Shown here: one piece after another, positions 58,009-64,000 of the stretch
How positions within the stretch are numbered: position 1 is the stretch's first letter
How the letters are laid out: every line of letters begins with the position of its first letter
From: an uncultured Rhodospirillales bacterium
Lineage (GTDB): Bacteria; Pseudomonadota; Alphaproteobacteria; Acetobacterales; Acetobacteraceae
Assembly: GCA_903835235.1 (NCBI GenBank)
Contig: CAILMF010000015.1
Location: 248,001-312,000 of the forward strand
Length of the DNA: 64,000 nt
Direction: 5' to 3'
The notes under the pieces: model-generated
Told to the model about the DNA's origin: nothing
Database searches by the model: none
What the model saw: the letters and a program-made list of their open reading frames with translations, nothing else
Translations under genes and position numbers: made by a program

Positions 58009-58742
58009 CCAGACCTCCGCCGCTGACCTGGCGGCTGGCGGTCCATCCTGAATTGCCGAGCACGGCCGACCTTGTGGCGCAGGCCGCAGCGGCCGGTGAG
58101 GCCGAGGGGTTGGCGGTGCTGGCGCTGCGGCAGAGCGCCGGGCGGGGCAGGGCTGGGCGGAACTGGGCTTCACCGCCGGGCAACCTCTACCTTTCGGTGC
58201 TGCTGCGCCCGGAGACGCCGGCGCGCGAAGCTGGGCAGTGGAGCCTGCTGGCCGGCGTCGCCCTGGCCGAGGCCGCCGGCGCGTTGCTGGCGGACCCGGC
58301 GCGCCTGACACTGAAATGGCCGAACGACCTGCTGTTGGATGGCGCCAAATGCGCGGGCATCCTGGCGGAGACCAACCTGGCGGAGGGCGGCACGCTGGAA
58401 TGGCTTTCGCTGGGTATCGGCGTGAACCTGGCCCATGCCCCCGTCCTGCCGGACCGGCCGACGGCGCATCTCGACGCCGCCGAAGCGCCGGAAACCTTCG
58501 CCCAGCGGCTGCTCGCCCGCCTCTCCCACTGGCGGAGCGTGCTGCTGGACATCGGCTTCGCCCCTGTACGCGACGCCTGGCAGGCGCTGGCCTTGCCATC
58601 CGGCAGCCCGCTGCGGGTGCGCCAGGGCGATGCCTTTGTCGAAGGCCTCTATGCCGGGCTGGCGGAAGACGGCAGCCTGCTGCTGCACACGGAAAATACC
58701 ACCCGCCGGATCATCGCCGGCGAGGTGGAGCAAATGAGGTAA
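58005..58742 (+). CDS. birA: Biotin--[acetyl-CoA-carboxylase] ligase
   Basis: The 245-residue monofunctional enzyme lacks the N-terminal DNA-binding domain of E. coli BirA, so it is a ligase and not a repressor. The biotinyl-AMP loop is GRGRAGRNW and the catalytic Lys region is LKWPNDLLLDGAKCAGIL. It attaches biotin to the AccB subunit. The GTG start overlaps the nuoN stop (GTGA). coaX follows after three bases. Confidence 0.93.
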   Translation: MTRPPPLTWRLAVHPELPSTADLVAQAAAAGEAEGLAVLALRQSAGRGRAGRNWASPPGNLYLSVLLRPETPAREAGQWSLLAGVALAEAAGALLADPARLTLKWPNDLLLDGAKCAGILAETNLAEGGTLEWLSLGIGVNLAHAPVLPDRPTAHLDAAEAPETFAQRLLARLSHWRSVLLDIGFAPVRDAWQALALPSGSPLRVRQGDAFVEGLYAGLAEDGSLLLHTENTTRRIIAGEVEQMR

Positions 58743-58745
58743 GCG

Positions 58746-59543
58746 ATGCTCCTGGCGATCGACGCCGGCAATACGAATGTTGTCTTCGCCGTGCATGACG
58801 GCAAGGAATGGCGCGGCCGATGGCGTGTGGCGACGCGCGCCGACCGGACCTCGGACGAATATGCGGTTTGGCTGCTGGCGCTGATGCAGCATTGCGGCCT
58901 GCGCCCGGCGGAAGTGGACCGCTGCGTCATCGGCACCGTGGTGCCGGCGGCGCTGTATGGGCTGCGGCGGCTGTGCCGCGACTGGTTCGACTGCGAGCCG
59001 CTTATCGCCCGCTCCAACCTGGATTGGGGCTTCGAGATCAAGGTGGACCGCCCGGGCGAGGTCGGTGCCGACCGCCTGCTGAACTCGCTGGCGGCGCATT
59101 ACCACTACCAGGGGCCGCTGATCGTCATCGACCTCGGCACCGCCACCACCTTCGACGTGGTGGACAAGGACGGCTCCTACCTTGGCGGCATCATTGCCCC
59201 CGGCATCAACCTCAGCATCGAGGCACTGCACCAGGCCGCCGCGCGGCTGCCGCGCATCGGCATTGGCCGGCCGCAGGCGGTGATCGGGCGCGACACCGTC
59301 TCGGCCATGCAATCCGGCGTGTTCTGGGGCTATGTGGGGTTGATCGAGGGCATCGTCGGGCGCATCCGTGGTGAATATGAGGGTGACCTGAAGGTGATCG
59401 CCACGGGTGGCTTGGCCCCCCTGTTCAGCGAAGGCACCACCGTTATCGAGAGAATCGACCCGGATATCACGTTGGAAGGCCTCCGGCTGTTGGCGGGACG
59501 CAATCCCGCCCCCACCTTGCCGAAGAACCCGCGCGAACCGTGA
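58746..59543 (+). CDS. coaX: Type III pantothenate kinase
   Basis: A 265-residue ASKHA-fold kinase that phosphorylates pantothenate in coenzyme A synthesis. The phosphate motif is [31 protein letters not shown] and [11 protein letters not shown] are family signatures. The birA-coaX pair downstream of nuo is common in Alphaproteobacteria. Start ATG at 58746. Confidence 0.94.
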   Translation: MLLAIDAGNTNVVFAVHDGKEWRGRWRVATRADRTSDEYAVWLLALMQHCGLRPAEVDRCVIGTVVPAALYGLRRLCRDWFDCEPLIARSNLDWGFEIKVDRPGEVGADRLLNSLAAHYHYQGPLIVIDLGTATTFDVVDKDGSYLGGIIAPGINLSIEALHQAAARLPRIGIGRPQAVIGRDTVSAMQSGVFWGYVGLIEGIVGRIRGEYEGDLKVIATGGLAPLFSEGTTVIERIDPDITLEGLRLLAGRNPAPTLPKNPREP

Positions 59544-59563
59544 ACAGCATTGTATAGTAGGTG

Positions 59564-61231
59564 ATGGACCTTTCCCCTTTCGATCTTCCGGATTCCGACT
59601 CCGATCTCGCTTTCCTGCCCCTGGGGGGGACCGGCGAGATCGGCATGAACCTCAACGTCTATCGATGCGACGGCCGCCTGCTGGCGGTTGATTGTGGCAT
59701 CGGCTTCGGCGGGCCGGAGAACCCGGAAGTCGAGGTGATGGCGCCGGACCCTGCTTGGCTGGTCGCCCGCCGCGGCAAGCTGGAAGGCCTGGTCATCACC
59801 CACGCGCATGAGGACCATATCGGTGCCGTGGCGCATCTGTGGCCGATGCTGCGCTGCCCGCTCTATGGCAGCCCCTTCGTCGCCGCGGTGCTGAAGCGCA
59901 AGCTGGGCGAGGCTGGGCTTTCCCACGAAGCCAAGGTCACCACCATCCCGACCGGTGGCCGCTGGCAGATGGGCCCCTTCGACCTGCAATTCGTCCGCGT
60001 GGCGCATTCCATCCCGGAAGCGCAGGCGATGGCGATCCGAACCAGGCACGGCCTGGTTGTGCATACCGGCGATTGGAAGCTGGACCCCGAGCCGCTGCTG
60101 GGCCCACCGACCGACGAAGCCGCCTTCGCCGCGCTGGGCGAGGAGGGCGTGCTGGCGATGGTCTGCGATTCCACCAACGCGATGGTCGAGGGGCATTCGG
60201 GCAGCGAGGCCGAGGTGCGGCGGAACATGACCGCGCTGATCCGCAGCCTGAAGGGGCGCGTGGCTGTCACCTGCTTCGCCACCAACGTGGCGCGGGTGGA
60301 AAGCGTGGCGCGAGCGGCCAAGGCGGCGGGACGCCAGGTGGCGCTGTTCGGCCGCAGCCTGCGCAATGCCGAGAACGCCGCGCGTGAATGCGGCTACCTC
60401 AAGGGCATCGACCCCTTCGTGCCGGAGGACGAGGCCGGCTTCCTGCCGGACGACTCGCTCTGCATCATCTGCACCGGCAGCCAGGGCGAACCGCGCAGCG
60501 CGCTCGCAAAAATCGCCGCCGATACCCACCCGAGCATCGCGTTGGGGGAGGGTGATACCGTGATCTTCTCGTCGCGGATGATCCCGGGGAATGAGCGCGG
60601 CATCATCAAGGTGCAGGACGAGTTGGCCCGGCGCGGCTGCAAGATCATGACCGCCGACGACCACATGGTGCACGTCTCCGGCCACCCGGCGCGGGATGAG
60701 CTGAAGCGGCTCTATGCGTTGGTCAAGCCGAAGATCGCCATTCCCGTGCATGGCGAATGGCGCCACCTCTCGGAGCACGCGGCACTGGCCAAACAGTGCG
60801 GCGCAACGCCGATCCTGATCGAGGATGGTGACATGGTGCGCCTGGCGCCGGGCAAGGCGGAGGTGTGCGAAGGCGCGCCGACCGGCCGCCTGGTGGTGGA
60901 TGGCAACCGGCTGCTGCCGCTGGAAGGCGGGGTGCTGGCGGCGCGCAAGCGCATGCTGTTCAACGGCGTGGTCATGGCCAGCTTCGCGGTGGATGCGAAT
61001 GGCAAGGTGCTGGGCACGCCGCAGATCTCGGCGCCCGGCCTGTTCGAGGGCACTGACCTGGAGCCGATGCAACTGGCTGGCGACCTGATGCGCGCGGTGC
61101 AGGACCTGCCGGGCGGACTGAAGCGCGAGGACGACGCGCTGCGCGAGGCGGCCCGGGCGGTGCTGCGCAAGGCGGTGGGCCGGCGGCTGAAGAAGCGGCC
61201 GAATGTGGAAGTGCACCTGCTGCGGGTGTGA
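59564..61231 (+). CDS. rnj: Ribonuclease J
   Basis: The 555-residue metallo-beta-lactamase/beta-CASP nuclease handles 5'-3' exo- and endonucleolytic RNA processing. The zinc motif THAHEDHIGA (HxHxDH), later VHVSGHPARDEL and VHGEWRHL are visible. A GTG at 59561 directly precedes the ATG at 59564; both lack a good Shine-Dalgarno. TATAGT at 59553-59558 could act as a -10 placing the RNA 5' end at the ATG. Read-through from coaX is equally possible. Confidence 0.92.
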   Translation: MDLSPFDLPDSDSDLAFLPLGGTGEIGMNLNVYRCDGRLLAVDCGIGFGGPENPEVEVMAPDPAWLVARRGKLEGLVITHAHEDHIGAVAHLWPMLRCPLYGSPFVAAVLKRKLGEAGLSHEAKVTTIPTGGRWQMGPFDLQFVRVAHSIPEAQAMAIRTRHGLVVHTGDWKLDPEPLLGPPTDEAAFAALGEEGVLAMVCDSTNAMVEGHSGSEAEVRRNMTALIRSLKGRVAVTCFATNVARVESVARAAKAAGRQVALFGRSLRNAENAARECGYLKGIDPFVPEDEAGFLPDDSLCIICTGSQGEPRSALAKIAADTHPSIALGEGDTVIFSSRMIPGNERGIIKVQDELARRGCKIMTADDHMVHVSGHPARDELKRLYALVKPKIAIPVHGEWRHLSEHAALAKQCGATPILIEDGDMVRLAPGKAEVCEGAPTGRLVVDGNRLLPLEGGVLAARKRMLFNGVVMASFAVDANGKVLGTPQISAPGLFEGTDLEPMQLAGDLMRAVQDLPGGLKREDDALREAARAVLRKAVGRRLKKRPNVEVHLLRV

Positions 61232-61246
61232 TCGGCCGGGCGCTGC

Positions 61247-61420
61247 CCAGAGCAATATGCATTCAGATGGAATCATCTGAACGCATTTCTTGCTCTGGAT
61301 TCACTGACTTCTGGCGCGGTTCAGACCTAGAGCCTGATCCGCGAAGGCGGAATCGCCGGAGCGGTGAATCAGCCTCTCAAACAAAGCCTGCAGCGTGATC
61401 AACCAAAGTGGATCACGCTG
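61247..61420. repeat. Mosaic of three REP-like palindromes between rnj and DUF1467
   Basis: Hairpin 1 (61247-61298) has outer arms CCAGAGCAA/TTGCTCTGG and an inner TTCAGATG-GAAT-CATCTGAA. A second, looser one spans about 61333-61371, with GGCG-GAAT-CGCC at its tip and CTGAT/ATCAG at its base. Hairpin 3 (61391-61420) is CAGCGTGATC-N10-GATCACGCTG. They occupy almost all of the 246-base gap. ACGCATTT and TTGCTCTGG are shared with the repeat at 18905-19008. Confidence 0.7.
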
Positions 61421-61477
61421 TAGCGCAGGGCGCGGCCACAGGGCGACGCGCGCCCAGCCAGCTATTGAGGTAGCGAA

Positions 61478-61741
61478 ATGACCTGGTTCAATGGTGCGGT
61501 GCTGTATCTGCTGGTTTGGTGGCTCACGCTGTTCGCGGTGCTGCCCATCGGCACGCAACCGGTGGCCGAGGCGAATCTTGAGGATGGCGGCTGGCGCGGC
61601 TTGCCACAGGCCCCGCGGCTGGGGCGCAAGGCGCTGATCACGACCGGTGTGGCGGCGGTGATCTGGCTTGTTCTGTACGGAATTATCGTCAGCGACCTGT
61701 TCAGCTTCCGGTCTGGCTGGTTGGCGCTGCCAGAAAACTAG
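61478..61741 (+). CDS. DUF1467 family small membrane protein
   Basis: The 87-residue protein has two membrane helices (LYLLVWWLTLFAVLPIG and AAVIWLVLYGIIV) joined by a hydrophilic loop with VAEANLEDGGWRGLPQAPRL. The family is found almost only in Alphaproteobacteria, typically beside proS, as here. Function is unknown. The ATG lies 9-11 bases after TGAGGTAG. Confidence 0.85.
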   Translation: MTWFNGAVLYLLVWWLTLFAVLPIGTQPVAEANLEDGGWRGLPQAPRLGRKALITTGVAAVIWLVLYGIIVSDLFSFRSGWLALPEN

Positions 61742-61867
61742 GCAGGTTATGGGTGGTTCACCCCGTCCCGCCTTGTTGTTATGCAGTTGACGGCTAGGCG
61801 CCGCTTTTTCTCTCTTTTCCCGCAGCCTTTCGAATTGTGCCGCGTTCTCCCCGAGGCCAACATACTG

Positions 61868-61959
61868 ACAGGAAGAGGGTTGGTCCTCTTTCTGCCGTGT
61901 GACTGGCGTTTCCTCCCTAAACTCGGGCCGCACCCCTTTGGGGTTGCGGCCCTTTTTTT
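61868..61959 (+). ncRNA. Candidate small regulatory RNA with anti-Shine-Dalgarno segment
   Basis: Between two genes with no open frame, the + strand folds as hairpin 61869-61894 (CAGGAAGAGG-GTTGGT-CCTCTTTCTG), a single-stranded stretch with TCCTCCC at 61911-61917, and a classic terminator at 61925-61959. This is the layout of many alphaproteobacterial sRNAs that cover ribosome-binding sites. CATACT at 61861-61866 could be its -10. A longer form starting near 61785 (CCCGAG pairs with CTCGGG) is possible. I could not match it to a named family. Confidence 0.5.
61925..61959 (+). terminator. Strong Rho-independent terminator
   Basis: GGGCCGCACCCC-TTT-GGGGTTGCGGCCC with one bulged T, followed by seven T. 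It lies 184 bases beyond the DUF1467 stop, too far to be a plain 3' terminator of that gene alone. Confidence 0.92.
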
Positions 61960-62242
61960 AACCCTTTGGTTGAGCCAATCAAGCAGATTCCGCCTCACAA
62001 ACGCGGCATTTTGAAATTCTCTTTGCCTGCTGCGGTGCAGCACGAACGATAATTCCATCGTGGCCGGATTTGCCGCTGTCTGTTCCACTGGCCCTTCCGC
62101 CGGGGGCGCGGCGCAACCAGCGTCTGATCGTCACCGCCGGCGTGAATCACCCGCTCAATCAACAACTGGCGTCCGTCAGGCGCTTCTGTCCGCGGCTGAC
62201 AGACGCTAGTGTCCGCCGGCCCTGTTGCCTGAGGACCTTGCC
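61960..62242. other. proS leader region with an inverted repeat
   Basis: No gene is seen. At 62169-62206 GCGTCCGTCAG and CTGACAGACGC (10 of 11 pairs) flank a 16-base loop; the structure ends 36 bases before the proS TTG and may affect its expression. Confidence 0.5.
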
Positions 62243-63550
62243 TTGCGCCTGTCTCGCGCCTTCCTGCCGACCCTGAAGGAAACCCCGACCGAGGCGCAGA
62301 TCGCCTCGCATCGGTTGATGCTGCGCGCCGGGATGGTGCGGCAGACCGCGGCGGGCATCTATGCCTGGCTGCCGCTGGGGCTGCGCGTGCTGCAGAAGGT
62401 CAGCGCCATCGTGCGGGAGGAGCAGGACGCCGCCGGTGCGCAGGAAATCCTGATGCCGACGATCCAATCCGCGGAGTTGTGGCGCGAAAGCGGCCGCTAT
62501 GACGACTACGGCAAGGAAATGCTGCGCATCAAGGACCGGCACGACCGCGAGATGCTGTTCGGCCCGACCAACGAGGAAATGGTCACCGACATCTTCAAGA
62601 CCTATGCGCGCAGCTACCGCGACCTGCCGCGCAACATCTACCATATCCAGTGGAAGTTCCGCGACGAGATCCGCCCGCGCTTCGGCGTGATGCGTGGCCG
62701 CGAGTTCCTGATGAAGGACGCCTACAGCTTCGATATCGACTACGAAGGCGCGCAGAAATCCTACAAGCAGATGTTCGTCGCCTACCTGCGGACCTTCGCG
62801 CGGATGGGGCTGAAGGCGATTCCGATGCAGGCCGACACCGGCCCGATCGGCGGCAACCTTTCCCATGAATTCCTGATCCTGGCGGAGACCGGCGAGAGCG
62901 GCGTCTTCCTGCACAAGGACCTGCTGGAGTTCGACGTTCTCGGCAGCGCGCCGGACTACAACGGCGACCTTTCACCGACCGTTGATTTCTGGACGAGCCG
63001 CTACGCCGCGACCGATGAGAAGCACGACGAAACCGCCTGGGCGCAGGTGCCCGCCGACAAGCAGGTGAGCGCGCGCGGCATCGAGATCGGCCACATCTTC
63101 TACTTCGGCACCAAGTACAGCGCGGCCATGGGCCTCAAGGTCAGCGGCCCCGACGGCACGATGATCACGCCGGAGATGGGCAGCTACGGCATCGGCGTCT
63201 CCCGCCTGGTCGGCGCCATCATCGAGGCGAACCACGACGAGGCCGGGATCAAGTGGCCGGACGCGGTCGCGCCGTTCAAGCTGGCCGTCCTCAACCTGAA
63301 GCAGGGCGACGCCGCCTGCGACGCCATGTGCCAGCAGCTCTACGACGCCTTCCCGGACGACGCGGTTTATGATGACCGCAGCGAACGCGCGGGTGTGAAG
63401 TTCAACGACGCCGACCTCATGGGATACCCCTGGCAGGCCGTGGTCGGCCCGCGTGGCGCCGCCGCCGGCAAGGTGGAACTGAAGCGCCGGGCGACCGGGG
63501 AGAAGGTCGAGTTGTCGCTGGAGGATGCCATTGCCCGTATCCGCGCCTGA
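62243..63550 (+). CDS. proS: Prolyl-tRNA synthetase (alphaproteobacterial short type)
   Basis: The 435-residue class II synthetase lacks the ~180-residue editing insertion of the E. coli type, as usual in Alphaproteobacteria. Class II motifs: [18 protein letters not shown] then [11 protein letters not shown] (motif 2 area with [21 protein letters not shown] cut into two halves here) and [13 protein letters not shown] (motif 3). It charges tRNA-Pro. The start is TTG at 62243, spaced seven bases from TGAGGA and giving the family N-terminus [14 protein letters not shown]. The TTG at 62225 is less likely. Confidence 0.93.
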   Translation: MRLSRAFLPTLKETPTEAQIASHRLMLRAGMVRQTAAGIYAWLPLGLRVLQKVSAIVREEQDAAGAQEILMPTIQSAELWRESGRYDDYGKEMLRIKDRHDREMLFGPTNEEMVTDIFKTYARSYRDLPRNIYHIQWKFRDEIRPRFGVMRGREFLMKDAYSFDIDYEGAQKSYKQMFVAYLRTFARMGLKAIPMQADTGPIGGNLSHEFLILAETGESGVFLHKDLLEFDVLGSAPDYNGDLSPTVDFWTSRYAATDEKHDETAWAQVPADKQVSARGIEIGHIFYFGTKYSAAMGLKVSGPDGTMITPEMGSYGIGVSRLVGAIIEANHDEAGIKWPDAVAPFKLAVLNLKQGDAACDAMCQQLYDAFPDDAVYDDRSERAGVKFNDADLMGYPWQAVVGPRGAAAGKVELKRRATGEKVELSLEDAIARIRA

Positions 63551-63583
63551 AGCGCGCCGCGCCGCCTGCCAGTGGCCCTGCCG

Positions 63584-64000
63584 ATGAAGTGGTTCAACGC
63601 CTTCGAACGCATGGTCGCCTTCCGCTACCTGCGGGCGCGCAAGGGCGAGCGCTTCGTCTCGGTCATCGCCATTTTTTCGCTGGTGGGCATTGCGCTGGGC
63701 GTCGCCACGCTGATCATCGTGATGAGCGTGATGAACGGGTTCCGCCAGGAACTGCTCGGCCGCATCCTGGGGCTCAATGGCCATATGGGCGTCTACACCA
63801 CCACGGGTGAGCCGCTGCGCGACTTCGACGACGTCACCGCCAAGGTCCGCGCGCTGCCGGGCGTGGTGCAGGCGGCGCCGATCGTCGAGGGCCAGATATT
63901 GATGACCAGCGAATCCGGCGGCGCCAGCGGCGGCCTGGCGCGCGGCATCCGGCCGGCCGACCTGCGTGCCCGCGCGCTGATCGCGGGGAATATCCGCGCC
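63584..64000 (+). CDS. Lipoprotein-releasing ABC transporter permease (LolC/LolE family), 3' truncated by window edge
   Basis: 139 codons are visible. FNAFERMVAFRYLRARKGE and the first membrane helix (FVSVIAIFSLVGIALGVATL) followed by IIVMSVMNGFRQEL are hallmark sequences of LolC/E. The periplasmic MacB-like domain begins after LNGHMGVY. It extracts lipoproteins from the inner membrane with LolD. A GTG at 63572 in the same frame is an alternative start. Placement after proS is standard in Alphaproteobacteria, where one fused-type LolC/E often suffices. Confidence 0.92.
   Translation, partial: MKWFNAFERMVAFRYLRARKGERFVSVIAIFSLVGIALGVATLIIVMSVMNGFRQELLGRILGLNGHMGVYTTTGEPLRDFDDVTAKVRALPGVVQAAPIVEGQILMTSESGGASGGLARGIRPADLRARALIAGNIRA

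Noticed and set aside
61742-61960. DUF1467-proS gap considered as 6S RNA, SRP RNA or tmRNA
   Set aside because: None of the conserved sequence marks of those RNAs could be found; reported only as an unassigned small RNA.

Overview
The window is a high-GC Gram-negative chromosomal segment. An lpxB gene implies lipid A, and the block tRNA-Leu / tig / clpP / clpX / lon / hupB / tRNA-Val / tRNA-Asp / nuoA-N / birA / coaX / rnj / DUF1467 / proS / lolC is a gene order typical of Alphaproteobacteria. Protein style and G+C (roughly 70% by eye) fit Acetobacteraceae (a Roseomonas-like genus). That placement is an inference; there is no 16S gene here. No phage, insertion sequence or CRISPR array was seen.

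Left part (1-31 kb), mostly accessory or housekeeping genes in short operons. It opens with the 3' end of a secreted CBM60/GH16 polysaccharide hydrolase, then a succinate-semialdehyde-type dehydrogenase, a periplasmic histidine phosphatase and an M28 peptidase. On the minus strand a tightly overlapping trio encodes a GOLPH3-like (GPP34) protein, a nitrilase-fold protein that has lost its catalytic residues, and LpxB. A zinc module follows: a COG0523 GTPase and HisI, divergent from a Zur-like Fur regulator across an 18-bp gap that holds a perfect CCTATATAGG palindrome. Next are two dipeptide-type ABC permeases divergent from a lipoprotein dipeptidase, an MFS carrier, an epoxide-hydrolase-like enzyme, and an alaX-sseA-metC operon. 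Two genes are broken: a NUDIX hydrolase with one frameshift (19.6 kb), and a MetX-like acyltransferase remnant with a missing N-terminus, a frameshift and loss of its nucleophile elbow (22 kb). A 904-residue secreted protein joins a seven-repeat propeller to RTX repeats, whose DNA is four 240-bp tandem units. It faces a GNAT-GNAT-CopD-like-ParA cluster.

Middle (29.7-36 kb): NAD(P)HX repair enzyme, malonyl-CoA decarboxylase, and a TetR regulator divergent from an AceE-like transketolase-family enzyme with a candidate operator between them.

Right part (36-64 kb), core genome. It carries the protein-quality-control block (trigger factor, ClpP, ClpX, Lon) and HU, three tRNA genes, the complete 14-gene complex I operon with many stop/start overlaps, then biotin ligase, pantothenate kinase III, RNase J, a DUF1467 membrane protein, prolyl-tRNA synthetase (TTG start) and the 5' part of a LolC/E permease. 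Between rnj and DUF1467 lie consecutive REP-like hairpins, related to another at 18.9-19.0 kb. Between DUF1467 and proS is a candidate small RNA: a hairpin, an unpaired UCCUCCC and a very strong terminator.
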